Positions 53,354-64,000 of a stretch of DNA of 64,000 nucleotides are shown piece by piece. Numbering within the stretch: position 1 is the stretch's first letter; every line of letters begins with the position of its first letter. The translations under genes and the position numbers were made by a program. The stretch covers positions 3,501,001 through 3,565,000 of the forward strand of contig NZ_JAVTTP010000001.1 in the NCBI RefSeq assembly GCF_032248455.1, written 5' to 3'. Below the pieces are notes generated by a model. It saw only the letters and a list, made by a program, of their open reading frames with translations. It was not told the origin of the DNA and ran no database searches. Source of the DNA: Pricia mediterranea (GTDB taxonomy: Bacteria > Bacteroidota > Bacteroidia > Flavobacteriales > Flavobacteriaceae).

Positions 53354-53463
53354 GTTATCAACACAAAATCGTAACTTATTAACATGCAATTGTGAACGGA
53401 CTGTGAATATCGCGAGCGAACAAGTTCTCGTTTCCCTAAAGTTAATTGCATAATTTCGTAGCC

Positions 53464-54999
53464 ATGGAAAAGACCAACCCTGTTATCGGCCGTAAGATTG
53501 ACAAGTCCACGCTCATCAACTTGGAACGTGGGAAAATTCCGCCACAATCAGTTGATTTAGAGGAAGTTGTTCTCGGAGCGATGATGATCGACAAAAAGGG
53601 AGTGGACGAAGTAATAGATATCCTACATCCGGATGTTTTTTACAAGGATGCGCATCGCTATATTTACGAAGCCATTTTTAAACTCTTCGAAACTGCCGAA
53701 CCGGTGGATTTATTAACAGTTTCGTCCCAGTTGAAGAAGGACGGGAAGCTCGAGGCCATCGGTGGGGATTTTTACCTGATAAAACTCACTCAAAAGGTGG
53801 CTTCTTCGGCGCATATAGAGTTCCACGCGCGGATCATCCTACAAAAGTTTATTCAGCGCAGTCTTATTAAAATATCCAACGAAATAATCAAGGAGGCCTA
53901 CGACGACGGTACCGATGTTTTTGATCTGTTGGATGCTGCGGAGGCCAAATTATACGATGTTACCCAAGGAAACCTGAAACGTTCCGCCGAAACGGCGCAG
54001 AACCTGGTCATCCAGGCTAAAAAAAGAATAGAGGAAATCGCCAACAAAGAGGGCCTGAGCGGGGTGCCCTCGGGCTTTGACAAGGTCGATAAGCTGACAT
54101 CTGGGTGGCAACCCAGTGACTTGATCATCGTCGCTGCACGTCCCGGTATGGGTAAGACCGCCCTGACGCTTTCCATGGCGCGGAACATGGCCGTCAACAA
54201 CGATATTCCGGTGGCTTTCTTTTCCTGCGAGATGTCGTCGGTACAGCTGATTACGCGTTTAATATCGTCGGAAACGGGGTTGTCGTCCGAAAAACTTCGA
54301 ACGGGAAAACTGGAGAAGCACGAGTGGGAACAATTGAACGTGAAAGTGAAGTCCCTCGAAAAGGCCCCATTGTTCATAGACGATACCCCGTCGCTGTCCA
54401 TTTTCGACCTGCGTGCCAAGGCAAGACGACTGGCCTCGCAGCACGATATCAAACTAATTATTATCGATTATCTGCAGCTAATGACCGCCGGAGGGAGCCA
54501 AAAAGGCGGTAACCGCGAGCAAGAGATTTCCACCATCTCGCGGAACCTGAAAGCTTTGGCCAAGGAACTCAATGTACCCGTAATCGCCCTGTCCCAGCTT
54601 TCCCGCGCCGTGGAGACCCGGGGCGGCAGCAAGCGGCCCTTGCTTTCCGACCTTCGGGAATCGGGGGCGATCGAACAGGATGCCGATATCGTATCGTTTA
54701 TTTACCGTCCGGAATACTACAAGATCGACGAATGGGACGACGAGGAGCGATCTCCGACCCAGGGCCAGGCGGAGTTTATCGTGGCAAAGCACCGTAACGG
54801 CGGACTCGAAAACATACGTCTCAAATTTATCGGCCAGCTCGGTAAATTCGACAACCTCGACGATTTCGATTCGCCCTTCGAATTTCAATCCAAAATGAAC
54901 GCCAATGAAGAGAATCCGTTTACGACCAAGAACCTGCCCGATGCCGATCAAGCCTTTGGTAGTTCCTTGAACGATGGCGATAATGATGTACCGTTTTAG
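53464..54999 (+). CDS. dnaB: Replicative DNA helicase DnaB
   Basis: Hexameric 5'-3' helicase at the fork, 511 residues from MEKTNPVIG (an in-frame Met six codons upstream is unlikely). The N-terminal primase-interacting domain (about 25-130) is followed by a linker and a RecA-like C-domain with Walker A ARPGMGKT (R226 to T232), Walker B LIIIDYLQLM, and LRESGAIEQDADIV. The C-terminal tail is long and acidic, ending DVPF. No intein or insertion. A TAATTTCG -7-like element lies at 53451-53458. Confidence 0.97.
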   Translation: MEKTNPVIGRKIDKSTLINLERGKIPPQSVDLEEVVLGAMMIDKKGVDEVIDILHPDVFYKDAHRYIYEAIFKLFETAEPVDLLTVSSQLKKDGKLEAIGGDFYLIKLTQKVASSAHIEFHARIILQKFIQRSLIKISNEIIKEAYDDGTDVFDLLDAAEAKLYDVTQGNLKRSAETAQNLVIQAKKRIEEIANKEGLSGVPSGFDKVDKLTSGWQPSDLIIVAARPGMGKTALTLSMARNMAVNNDIPVAFFSCEMSSVQLITRLISSETGLSSEKLRTGKLEKHEWEQLNVKVKSLEKAPLFIDDTPSLSIFDLRAKARRLASQHDIKLIIIDYLQLMTAGGSQKGGNREQEISTISRNLKALAKELNVPVIALSQLSRAVETRGGSKRPLLSDLRESGAIEQDADIVSFIYRPEYYKIDEWDDEERSPTQGQAEFIVAKHRNGGLENIRLKFIGQLGKFDNLDDFDSPFEFQSKMNANEENPFTTKNLPDADQAFGSSLNDGDNDVPF

Positions 55000-55073
55000 A
55001 AAGCTTTAACGCGTGCTAACAATTCGCAGCAGGGAATTGCGTTATCTTTGGGTAAAGCAGTAACACCCTGACG

Positions 55074-56336
55074 ATGCGCAAAAGTCTCTTCTCTCTTCTT
55101 CTTATTCTTTATTCTTCCGCAGCTTTAGCGAGTTCCATCCTGATTCCCATGGATGCCGAGTCTCAAAAGAACCATCTAAAGGCTTATGGAATTACCTATT
55201 GGGTGCTGACCAAGCAACAAAAAGTACAATGGCTGCTGAACTATCGTGGAGGTTCTTTTTTGCTGCCCGATGGCGAAGCGATCAGAAAAGAATGTCAGAT
55301 TCGGGGCGTGTCCTATGAAATCCTTTCAGACGGACAGGCGCAGTCCATTCTCGATGAAATCAGCAGTCCCTCTCAAAATCAGGATGCTGTTATCCTCGAG
55401 AAAGCACCTAAGATCGCCGTGTATTCCCCTAAGGGAAACGCCCCTTGGGACGACGCGGTCACCATGGTGCTCACCTATGCCGAGATTCCCTATGTGACCG
55501 TTTACGACGAGGAAGTGCTGGGGGATAAACTCGCGCTCTACGATTGGTTGCACCTGCATCATGAGGATTTTACCGGGCAATACGGTAAGTTTTACGGAGC
55601 CTACCGCGCCGCACCCTGGTATATCGCACATAAAGAAGAAGCGGAGGCGCTAGCGACAAAACTAGGATTTTCGAAAGTTTCGGACCAAAAAAGCGCCGTC
55701 GCCCAAAAAATCAGGAAATATGTTATCGGGGGAGGCTTTATGTTCGCCATGTGCTCGGCTACCGATAGTTTCGATATTGCCCTGGCCGCAGAAGGGGTCG
55801 ATATCTGCGAACCGATGTTCGACGGCGACCCGTCCGATGCCAATTATCAGACGAAGCTGGACTTCACCAACACCTTTGCGTTCACCGATTTTACTTTGGA
55901 GAGGAACCCGTTAAAGTACGAATTTTCCTCCATCGATATGACCGGCAAGCGCGGCAACGTACCCAAGGAACAGGACTATTTTTCCCTGATGGATTTTTCC
56001 GCCAAATGGGATGCCGTGCCCACCATGCTTTGCCAGAACCATACCGCTTTGGTAAAGGGATTTATGGGTCAGACCACAGCGTTCACCAGGGGTGAGGTCA
56101 AGCCGACGGTCATGGTGTTGGGGGAAAACAAGATCAACGGTGAGGCCCGCTACATTCACGGAATCAAGGGAAAGGGATTCTTTACCTTCTACGGTGGGCA
56201 CGACCCCGAAGACTACCAGCATCGGGTGGGGGACCCGAAAACGGAGCTGGAACTACATCCGAACTCCCCGGGCTATCGCCTGATATTGAACAACGTCCTA
56301 TTCCCTGCGGCTCGAAAAAAGAAGCAGAAAACGTGA
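55074..56336 (+). CDS. Secreted conserved protein, often labelled asparagine synthetase B
   Basis: 420 residues with a Sec signal (ending ALAS, about 20), so periplasmic or outside. Proteins of this type in Bacteroidota are often annotated as asparagine synthetase B, but none of the AsnB marks (N-terminal Cys2 glutaminase, PP-loop SGGxDS) are present, so I do not accept that function. The middle has a glutamine-amidotransferase-like turn, GGGFMFAMCSATDSFD, with Cys in the nucleophile position, and GGHDPEDY near the end. It may be a secreted hydrolase of a class-I amidotransferase-like fold. A TATCTTTG -7 element is at 55043-55050. Confidence 0.75.
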   Translation: MRKSLFSLLLILYSSAALASSILIPMDAESQKNHLKAYGITYWVLTKQQKVQWLLNYRGGSFLLPDGEAIRKECQIRGVSYEILSDGQAQSILDEISSPSQNQDAVILEKAPKIAVYSPKGNAPWDDAVTMVLTYAEIPYVTVYDEEVLGDKLALYDWLHLHHEDFTGQYGKFYGAYRAAPWYIAHKEEAEALATKLGFSKVSDQKSAVAQKIRKYVIGGGFMFAMCSATDSFDIALAAEGVDICEPMFDGDPSDANYQTKLDFTNTFAFTDFTLERNPLKYEFSSIDMTGKRGNVPKEQDYFSLMDFSAKWDAVPTMLCQNHTALVKGFMGQTTAFTRGEVKPTVMVLGENKINGEARYIHGIKGKGFFTFYGGHDPEDYQHRVGDPKTELELHPNSPGYRLILNNVLFPAARKKKQKT

Positions 56337-56411
56337 TTCGGTACGCAGTTGCGGTTATGGCAGGCAGTACTGTCGGCCTCATTAGTGCAACCTGAGTCCT
56401 GATTTGATTTG

Positions 56412-56516
56412 AGGTTCAAATTCCGCCTTCGGCAGGTTTAAGGTTCAAACACAACTACATCCATCTTTTAACTTCGAACCTTAAACGGCTACGAAGTAGC
56501 GATTGAACCTTAAACC
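56412..56516. repeat. Cluster of inverted repeats
   Basis: GGTTTAAGGTTCAA (56435-56448) and TTGAACCTTAAACC (56503-56516) are perfect 14-nt arms. GAACCTTAAAC (56476-56486) and AGGTTCAA (56412-56419) are further partial copies in the two orientations. A small perfect hairpin GCTAC-GAA-GTAGC lies at 56488-56500. Located between the convergent secreted-protein and HAD genes. Confidence 0.6.
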
Positions 56517-56521
56517 ATTTT

Positions 56522-57316
56522 TCAGGCCAAGAGTTTTTCCAAAACCGCCTCAACGCCAAGGTCGTCATTGCTTAGCGTGCTATACTTGGCCGCTTTTTTA
56601 ACTTTCGGATGCGCATTTTCCATGGCATAGCTAAAGTCGGCCAGCGCCAGCATCTCCAGGTCATTATTGTAGTCTCCGAATACCATGGTCTCTTTAGGCG
56701 TGATACCGTGAAGTTGCTGGACTTTTCGTAGAGCGAAGCCCTTATTGGCGTCGAGGCTGGATACATCGACCCAGTTTTGCCCCGAAACCTTTACCTGTAA
56801 GTCGCCCTCTAAGGGTTTGACAAAGGGATAAATGAATTGCTCCGAATTCTCGAAATGATACAAGGCTATTTTTAAAATCTCTCCCTCGAAGGCTTTTAGG
56901 TCATCGATTACTGCGTATTCGGAGTAGTATTCCTGCAATTTTTCTTCGAATTCACGGGACTCTGGAAGGATGAAGGCACTGTTCTTGCTACAGAGAACGG
57001 GGTGTACATCGTCAATGGAGTCCAATATATCAAGCACACGTTTCTTGGCGGGGGAGGCTAGGGGAGTAGAGACCAGTTCGGTATCATTTTGCATGACAAG
57101 TCCCCCATTTTCGGCAATGAAGATAATATCGTTTTTAATAGACGGCAGTTTATCTACGATACTCTGATACTGCCTTCCGCTGGCGGCCACAAAAACAATA
57201 TCGCGTTCTTTCAGTTTTTGAAAAAGTTCGAGAAACTGTCCGCTTACCTCGTGTTGGGAATTAAGCAGGGTGCCGTCCATATCGGTGACGACCATTTTTA
57301 CTTTTGATAAATCCAT
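56522..57316 (-). CDS. HAD-superfamily sugar phosphatase, Cof type
   Basis: 264 residues, HAD class IIB (Cof/YbiV type). The nucleophile motif is VVTDMDGTLLNS (Asp at about 11 and 13), motif II VAASGRQYQS, and the C-terminal metal motif VFGDYNNDLEML. The large cap (about 85-185) lies between. These enzymes dephosphorylate sugar phosphates or FMN; the substrate is unknown. Convergent with the secreted-protein gene. Confidence 0.92.
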   Translation of the reverse strand: MDLSKVKMVVTDMDGTLLNSQHEVSGQFLELFQKLKERDIVFVAASGRQYQSIVDKLPSIKNDIIFIAENGGLVMQNDTELVSTPLASPAKKRVLDILDSIDDVHPVLCSKNSAFILPESREFEEKLQEYYSEYAVIDDLKAFEGEILKIALYHFENSEQFIYPFVKPLEGDLQVKVSGQNWVDVSSLDANKGFALRKVQQLHGITPKETMVFGDYNNDLEMLALADFSYAMENAHPKVKKAAKYSTLSNDDLGVEAVLEKLLA

Positions 57317-57441
57317 CCTATTAAAAATTTGACCGGCAAAGGTATTCCTTAGAAATTAATTTCGCGAATAGATTTTAAAAGTTTTAGATTTAGATTCTCG
57401 GATGAAAACGCGCATAAAAGCGTTCAATTTAATATAGTGCA

Positions 57442-57864
57442 ATGAAGTTCTACCAAAAAGAAATACGCTTGTCTCCCCAAAATCGGGGTTTTCATTTGAT
57501 TACGGACACCGTTGAGGCCTCTCTTCCCGAAATCCGGAAAATCGAAACGGGTATGCTACAGGTATTTATCAAACATACGTCCGCCAGTTTGACGATTAAC
57601 GAGAATGTCGATCCCACGGTCCGAACCGATTTTGAGAGCCATATCAACGTGATGGTCCCGGAAAATGCATCGTACTATGTGCACACCTACGAGGGCCCCG
57701 ATGACATGCCGGCCCATATCAAGGCATCGTTGATGGGCGCTTCGGTTCAGGTACCGATTACCAGCGGAAGATTGAACTTGGGCACTTGGCAGGGCATTTA
57801 CCTATGTGAGCACCGCAACCGGGCGTCCGGACGAAAAATCGTGCTTTCCGCATACGGAGTCTGA
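57442..57864 (+). CDS. YjbQ-family (UPF0047) protein
   Basis: 140 residues, full length. Family signature HTSASLTINENVDPTVRTDFE (two of its positions are metal-binding in known structures), GPDDMPAHIKASLMG and GTWQGIYLCEHR. Thiamin-phosphate-synthase side activity is reported for some members, but the physiological role is unclear. Single gene. Confidence 0.93.
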   Translation: MKFYQKEIRLSPQNRGFHLITDTVEASLPEIRKIETGMLQVFIKHTSASLTINENVDPTVRTDFESHINVMVPENASYYVHTYEGPDDMPAHIKASLMGASVQVPITSGRLNLGTWQGIYLCEHRNRASGRKIVLSAYGV

Positions 57865-57986
57865 TATTGCAGAGGAGTGGCTGGGGATGCTTTTGATATT
57901 TGGCATTTCCTGAAGTCCTGCATCCGACTCCACAGGATTAAAACCCTTGGTCCGAAAGTCCAGGTCGAGGCAACCTTGCACATATC

Positions 57987-58020
57987 AAAAAAAAGGTCCG
58001 ATTCTACGGAATCGGACCTT
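57987..58020 (-). terminator. Terminator of the thrS-infC-rpmI-rplT operon
   Basis: On the minus strand GGTCCGATTC, loop CGTA, GAATCGGACC and eight T. A perfect 10-bp stem 23 nt after the rplT stop. Confidence 0.95.
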
Positions 58021-58043
58021 TCAAAGTGAGATACTTTAAAAAC

Positions 58044-58388
58044 TTATTTTACTTTCTCGACAATCGCCTTGAACGCTTCGGGATGGTTCATGGCCAAATC
58101 GGCCAGCACCTTGCGGTTAAGTTCGATACCGTTCGCCTTCACTCCTCCCATAAATTGAGAATACGAGATTCCGTGCTGGCGTGCCCCCGCGTTGATACGG
58201 GTAATCCATAAGGATCTGAAGGTTCTCTTCTTATTTTTTCTGTCACGGTAGGCGTACAACATCGCTTTTTCCACCGCGTTTTTCGCTATCGTCCAAACGT
58301 TTTTACGACGTCCGAAATAGCCTTTGGCTTGCTTTATCACTTTTTTTCTCCTAGCGCGTGAAGCAACTGCGTTTACTGATCTTGGCAT
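58044..58388 (-). CDS. rplT: 50S ribosomal protein L20
   Basis: 114 residues. Opens [30 protein letters not shown] and carries [21 protein letters not shown], the L20 signature. Binds 23S rRNA early in 50S assembly. Last gene of thrS-infC-rpmI-rplT, the order common to most bacteria; 133 nt after rpmI. Confidence 0.98.
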   Translation of the reverse strand: MPRSVNAVASRARRKKVIKQAKGYFGRRKNVWTIAKNAVEKAMLYAYRDRKNKKRTFRSLWITRINAGARQHGISYSQFMGGVKANGIELNRKVLADLAMNHPEAFKAIVEKVK

Positions 58389-58521
58389 TTTTCTCTGTTT
58401 TTTTGTAGTAGGCGGTCATCAATTTTACGAATCAATAACTATGAATCCATAAATTCATAACGCTTTTGAAGGCCCAACTCCATGGTTAATATAGTACCTA
58501 ATTTCAAATGTTCCCTAGCTT

Positions 58522-58719
58522 TTACTTAAGGCACAATTGTTCTTTGATATTCGATTCGTCGGCTTTGTGGACCAACGTGCTTTGCGTTAGATTACGCTTG
58601 CGCTTTTTGGACTTCTTTGTAAGAATGTGGCTCTTAAAAGCGTGCTTTCTTTTGATTTTTCCGGTTCCGGTCAGCTTAAAACGCTTTTTGGCACTGGATT
58701 TTGTTTTCTGTTTCGGCAT
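58522..58719 (-). CDS. rpmI: 50S ribosomal protein L35
   Basis: 65 residues, strongly basic. Opens [31 protein letters not shown], the L35 sequence type. 238 nt downstream of infC and 133 nt upstream of rplT. Confidence 0.97.
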   Translation of the reverse strand: MPKQKTKSSAKKRFKLTGTGKIKRKHAFKSHILTKKSKKRKRNLTQSTLVHKADESNIKEQLCLK

Positions 58720-58957
58720 TTTTCCTATTTATGTTAATCTCACTTTATAAACTTCTATCTCGTTGCGCGCTTTCGAAGAAAGACTTCATCAGCCCGGTGT
58801 TATGCTATCCGCGTTTTTATAACATGGAACAAGCCCTACAAACAGGGCCTGATGTGATGGGAGCAGTAGCAATTACCATTTCGGACAATTCCATCCAATA
58901 GGTGCTATTGAAATACTTTGCGGTCTGTTGACCTGAGCACGGCGATCGTTCCTATCC

Positions 58958-59512
58958 TTATTTTTTATTTTTGGGAGCCATGAACATGGTCATTCGCTTT
59001 CCCTCCAATCTGGGCAATTGTTCCACTTTTCCAACTTCTTCCAGATCCTGGGCGAGTCTCAAAAGCAGTATTTCCCCTTTATCCTTATAAACGATAGAAC
59101 GTCCCTTGAAGAAAACATAAGCTTTCAGTTTGGCGCCATCTTTTAGGAATCCTTCCGCATGCTTCTTTTTAAAATCGTAATCATGGTCGTCGGTATTGGG
59201 ACCAAAACGGATTTCTTTTACGGTGACCTTTGAAGCCTTGGCTTTCATGGCCTTCTCGCGTTTCTTCTGTTCGTAGAGAAATTTTTTGTAGTCCATTATT
59301 TTGACTACTGGCGGTTTGGCGTTGGGGGATATTTCCACCAAATCCAATCCCATTTCGATGGATTTGTCCAGGGCCTCCCGAATAGGTATCACCTCGGCCT
59401 CTACATTGTCACCCACCAAACGTACCTCGGGCGCCAAAATTTTCTTGTTGATTTTGTGCGGATTCTTATTTTCTCTTCTAGGCTTGGGCCTAAATCTTCT
59501 TCGTATTGCTAT
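58958..59512 (-). CDS. infC: Translation initiation factor IF-3, apparent AUA start
   Basis: 184 residues from an ATA at 59512-59510. The protein from there reads (M)[21 protein letters not shown], the usual Bacteroidota IF-3 N-terminus, then [14 protein letters not shown] and the C-domain through [15 protein letters not shown] sits two codons upstream in the same frame, so the start must be the ATA or a later codon; the next alternative (TTG at 59437) would remove the conserved N-terminal 25 residues. IF-3 rejects non-canonical starts and infC of E. coli uses AUU for self-control, so AUA fits autoregulation. 28 nt after thrS. Confidence 0.9.
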   Translation of the reverse strand: MAIRRRFRPKPRRENKNPHKINKKILAPEVRLVGDNVEAEVIPIREALDKSIEMGLDLVEISPNAKPPVVKIMDYKKFLYEQKKREKAMKAKASKVTVKEIRFGPNTDDHDYDFKKKHAEGFLKDGAKLKAYVFFKGRSIVYKDKGEILLLRLAQDLEEVGKVEQLPRLEGKRMTMFMAPKNKK

Positions 59513-59540
59513 GACTTATTCTTTTTAGTTAAACTTTGGA

Positions 59541-61484
59541 TTAAAAAAACGACTTTAAAGTACTATTTATTTCGCTAGAAACCAAGTCAGAAAACTCTTT
59601 TGTGGTCAGTGATCCTAAATCTTCGCCGCCATGTCGGCGTACGGAAATCGTGTCCGTTCCCTCTTCGTTCTCCCCCACGATAATCATAAAGGGAATCTTA
59701 TTCATCTCGGCCTCCCGTATTTTTTTGCCTATGGTCTCGTTTCTCGCGTCGATTTGAGCGCGAATTTCGTTATTTTCCAATGAACTCAAAACTTTTTCGG
59801 CATATTTTTCGTGTTTCTCACTCACGGGCAGCACGATAGCTTGCTCGGGAATGAGCCATAACGGGAAATTTCCTCCCGTGTGCTCTAGAAGCAGCGCGAT
59901 AAAGCGTTCCATACTTCCGAAAGGCGCCCGGTGGATCATGACCGGTCGGTGCAAATCGTTATCACTACCTTTATAGGTCAGGTCGAAGCGTTCGGGAAGG
60001 TTGTAATCCACCTGAATAGTGCCCAATTGCCATTGCCTTCCCAAGGCATCCTTGACCATAAAGTCCAGCTTCGGACCATAAAAAGCGGCCTCTCCTTTTT
60101 CGATGACGAAATCCAATCCTTTTTCGGTAGCGGCGTTGATGATGGCATTTTCGGCCTTTTCCCAGTTATTTACCGAACCGATATATTTTTCGGGGCTATC
60201 CAGATCCCGGATGGAAACCTGCGCCGTAAAGTTGTCGAAGCCTAAAGATCTCAATACATATAAGGATAGGTCTATGACATTCTTAAACTCTTGGTCCAGC
60301 TGATCCGGCGTGCAGAAAATATGGGCATCGTCCTGTGTAAATCCGCGCACCCTGGTGAGTCCGTGAAGTTCCCCGCTTTGTTCGTACCGATATACCGTCC
60401 CGAATTCCGCATACCGCTTGGGCAGCTCCCGGTAACTGAAGGGCCGGGTCTTATAGATTTCGCAATGATGCGGACAGTTCATCGGTTTGAGCAAGAACTC
60501 CTCGTCGTCTTTCGGGGTGTGAATGGGCTGAAAGCTGTCCGCCCCGTATTTTTCGTAATGGCCCGAGGTAACATAAAGTTCTTTTGATCCGATATGGGGA
60601 GTGGCGACCATCTCATAGCCCGCCTTTTTCTGGGCTTTTTTGAGGAACGACTCCAACCGCTCCCTAAGGGCCGCCCCTTTCGGAAGCCATAATGGAAGGC
60701 CCTGGCCCACCTTTTGTGAAAAAGTAAAGAGTTCCAGTTCCCGTCCCAATTTGCGGTGATCGCGTTGCTTGGCCTCTTCGAGCATTTCGAGATATTCCTT
60801 CAACAGTTTCTGTTTTGGAAAAGAAATACCGTACACCCGGGTGAGCTGTGGCTTGTTTTCATCGCCGCGCCAATAGGCGCCCGCTACGTTCAAGATTTTT
60901 ATCGCCTTTACGATTCCGGTATTGGGGATGTGGCCCCCGCGGCACAGGTCGGTGAACGTATCGTGGTCGCAGAAGGTAATCGTTCCGTCGTCCAGGTTCT
61001 CGATAAGCTCTACCTTATATTCGTTGCCCTGTTCCTTATATAAGGATAGCGCATCCGTTTTGGATACCGGATGCATCTTAAAATCGTGTTTGCCCCGAGC
61101 TATCTCCAATGCCCTTTTTTCGATAGCCGGAAAATCCTTCTCTGAAATGGTATGTTCCCCAAAATCCACATCGTAGTAAAATCCGTTTTCGATGGCCGGT
61201 CCTATGGTCAACTTTATCCTCGGATACAATTCTTCCAAGGCCTGGGCGACAATGTGGGAGCTGGAGTGCCAGAAGGCTTTTTTTCCCTCCTTTTCGTTCC
61301 AGGTATAAAGGGTAAGATGGCCGTCTTCGTTCAACGGGGTGACGGTTTCTACAATGGTATCGTTGAATTTCGCGGAAATAACGTTCCGCGCCAGGCCCGA
61401 ACTGATGCTCTGGGCGACGTCCATCGGTGTACTTCCTTTCGCAAATTCTTTGACAGTACCGTCCGGTAAGGTGATTTTGATCAT
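59541..61484 (-). CDS. thrS: Threonyl-tRNA synthetase
   Basis: 647 residues, full length. N-terminal TGS domain (1-62), editing domain (about 65-225; [10 protein letters not shown] and [10 protein letters not shown] are its zinc-like site), class II catalytic core (about 245-535) with [10 protein letters not shown] carrying the zinc-ligand Cys, motif 2 [20 protein letters not shown] and motif 3 with [11 protein letters not shown], and the anticodon domain to the C-terminus. First gene of the thrS-infC-rpmI-rplT operon. No T-box or obvious leader hairpin was seen upstream. Confidence 0.98.
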   Translation of the reverse strand: MIKITLPDGTVKEFAKGSTPMDVAQSISSGLARNVISAKFNDTIVETVTPLNEDGHLTLYTWNEKEGKKAFWHSSSHIVAQALEELYPRIKLTIGPAIENGFYYDVDFGEHTISEKDFPAIEKRALEIARGKHDFKMHPVSKTDALSLYKEQGNEYKVELIENLDDGTITFCDHDTFTDLCRGGHIPNTGIVKAIKILNVAGAYWRGDENKPQLTRVYGISFPKQKLLKEYLEMLEEAKQRDHRKLGRELELFTFSQKVGQGLPLWLPKGAALRERLESFLKKAQKKAGYEMVATPHIGSKELYVTSGHYEKYGADSFQPIHTPKDDEEFLLKPMNCPHHCEIYKTRPFSYRELPKRYAEFGTVYRYEQSGELHGLTRVRGFTQDDAHIFCTPDQLDQEFKNVIDLSLYVLRSLGFDNFTAQVSIRDLDSPEKYIGSVNNWEKAENAIINAATEKGLDFVIEKGEAAFYGPKLDFMVKDALGRQWQLGTIQVDYNLPERFDLTYKGSDNDLHRPVMIHRAPFGSMERFIALLLEHTGGNFPLWLIPEQAIVLPVSEKHEKYAEKVLSSLENNEIRAQIDARNETIGKKIREAEMNKIPFMIIVGENEEGTDTISVRRHGGEDLGSLTTKEFSDLVSSEINSTLKSFF

Positions 61485-62041
61485 ACCTGATTTTTAGGAT
61501 GCCAAAGATAGCAATCCCTATTCATGCGCACAACAATTTATAGGCGGCGGCGGCTTGGGCCGTGGAGGTTGATATATAGGGATGAAACGATTGTACGGAA
61601 ATAGCGGGGTTTTGCCATGGAGGACATCGTTACTGTAAGGAGTAGTCGGTATGGTTTTCGTAGCTAATGGGGGATACCGTTCTCGAGTTTTGTGTCCCTG
61701 AACTACCCCTCTGGCTTTGATCTGTTTCTTTTTCAGGTCGGGATGGGATGGGGTTGTAAGGGGATTAGAATTTTTTTCTCCCCCTCTTTGGGACGATGGA
61801 AGCGAATTAGGATAGTAGGGAGCACGTGTTAGCGGCGGCGAGGCCATGAACCTCGTCCGATAGGTTAAAAGGATGATAAAAGGATGGGGAAACCTTGCCC
61901 AAAAGAATAAATTGCAGTATTTTTGTTGCCCCTTAATTCAATGAACTGCTTTAATCGGTTCAAGGATAAGGGTTTGAAGAGAGGGCGAAAAAAAACTTCA
62001 AAAAAAATCATCATTTGTATTTTTTATTCGAAAAACCCTCT
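61485..62041. other. 557-nt region between thrS and the rRNA promoter
   Basis: No recognisable gene. A proline-rich open frame on the minus strand (61518-61847) has no family features and low-complexity composition. The right end is AT-rich, with runs of A typical of rRNA upstream regions. The thrS promoter should lie near 61490-61600 but no strong element was identified. Confidence 0.5.
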
Positions 62042-62297
62042 TATATTTGCACCCGCTTTGAGAGACACAGGAGGAACATTCGGTTCTTTCGGGGCGGATT
62101 TGAGATAGGAAGTTCATTGACATACTGTGGAGACAATACAGAACGACCCCTGGCCGAAAGGCCCGGGGAAGGAACCATATAATATCCGGGCCGTTTTTTC
62201 ATTTGCGGTCCGGGACAGAGAATTTTAGGAACGATGAGGAGCGACGGGCCCGGTTCGGGCTCTTCGGTCGGCGGTGCGCGAATACATTTAACGCACA
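62014..62297 (+). promoter_or_regulatory. rRNA promoter and 16S leader
   Basis: TATATTTG at 62042-62049 is a perfect -7 element after an A-rich stretch; TTTG at 62014-62017 is the only -33-like element, with a long 24-nt spacer. The leader is much richer in G and C than the genes around. Its segment GCGACGGGCC (62242-62251) is exactly complementary to GGCCCGTCGC (63888-63897) after the 16S gene, a processing stem. Confidence 0.7.
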
Positions 62298-63828
<1,531 letters not shown>

Positions 63829-64000
63829 AGAGCTTTCCCCCCGAGCGCGGGGGGAGGGGCGCAGTCCGCCCCGAGGGGCCCGTCCGCGGCCCGTCGCGCC
63901 CTCATTTTTCTTTTTTTTTCTGTTTCATTGCCGGTTCCCCCGTAACGAGAGGAACGCGTCTCCATGGTATTACGTTATATAGCGGGGCCTGGCGTCCCGG
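63829..64000 (+). other. Start of the 16S-23S internal transcribed spacer
   Basis: Very GC-rich to about 63900, with hairpins CCCCCC/GGGGGG (63837-63854) and GGGGCG/CGCCCC (63856-63872), then a T-rich stretch. It carries the right arm of the 16S processing stem (63888-63897). No tRNA begins before the window ends. Confidence 0.8.

Noticed and set aside
58958..59437. Shorter infC from a TTG at 59437
   Set aside because: It would lose the conserved basic N-terminus that is encoded without interruption upstream.
61485..61700. T-box or leader control of thrS
   Set aside because: No stem with a specifier or anti-terminator was found; T-boxes are not expected in this phylum.
61518..61847. 109-codon minus-strand open frame rich in proline
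   Set aside because: Low-complexity composition, no motif, and located in the thrS/rRNA upstream region.

Overview
The window is a piece of a chromosome from a marine-type Flavobacteriaceae (phylum Bacteroidota). The support is the 16S rRNA gene at the right end, the promoter style (-7 element TAnnTTTG, best examples TTG-N19-TATATTTG), a SusC/SusD pair, flavobacterial forms of Tgt and IF3, and the general absence of strong Shine-Dalgarno sequences. The genus cannot be fixed without a database search.

Left block (1-14416): the end of an alternative N-type F1Fo ATPase operon (atpE, atpF, atpA, atpG; the c subunit has a carboxylate in each helix and the b subunit carries a delta-like C-terminus), a small helical protein, two tandem universal stress proteins (USPs), an AcnA-type aconitase, a frameshifted ArsC/Spx-like gene, a MgtE magnesium transporter, Dps plus a SugE-type exporter, a third USP, and a small zinc-ribbon/membrane gene pair. 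Five promoters here (helical protein, USP pair, aconitase, dps-sugE, third USP) share an FNR-like box, CTGAY-N4-ATCAT in the direction of transcription, always 23 bp upstream of the -7 element. I read this as an undescribed stress or redox regulon. Its regulator is not in the window.

Middle block (14440-29563): a secreted M20 amidohydrolase, a GH18 lipoprotein, and a complete sialic-acid utilisation locus. It holds a sialidase, a SusCD importer, a fused NanM mutarotase/sodium-sialate symporter, an N-acetylneuraminate lyase, an N-acylglucosamine 2-epimerase and a FadR-type GntR regulator. Three promoters carry a perfect TATGT-N3-ACATA palindrome, the likely operator. Sialic acid would be released, imported, cleaved to ManNAc and pyruvate, and epimerised to GlcNAc.

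Right stress block (29748-46243): catalase, a fourth USP, a TolC-HlyD-ABC-2 efflux set whose permease has an in-frame stop, two pirins, a sulP gene with a large internal deletion, a fifth USP, a Kef-type antiporter, a two-domain MliC-like lipoprotein, a DUF5996 protein, a small GNAT, a YceI protein, a sigma-54-dependent regulator, and a dead TMEM175-like gene. Four of the accessory genes in the two stress blocks are broken.

Core block (46331-64000): tRNA-Lys, aroK, a phosphoribosyltransferase, hslR, an FKBP lipoprotein, an outer-membrane barrel, tgt, an LptF/G permease, accA, dnaB, a secreted protein often labelled asparagine synthetase B, a HAD phosphatase, a YjbQ protein, the thrS-infC-rpmI-rplT operon (infC appears to start with AUA), and a 16S rRNA gene with leader and the start of its spacer.
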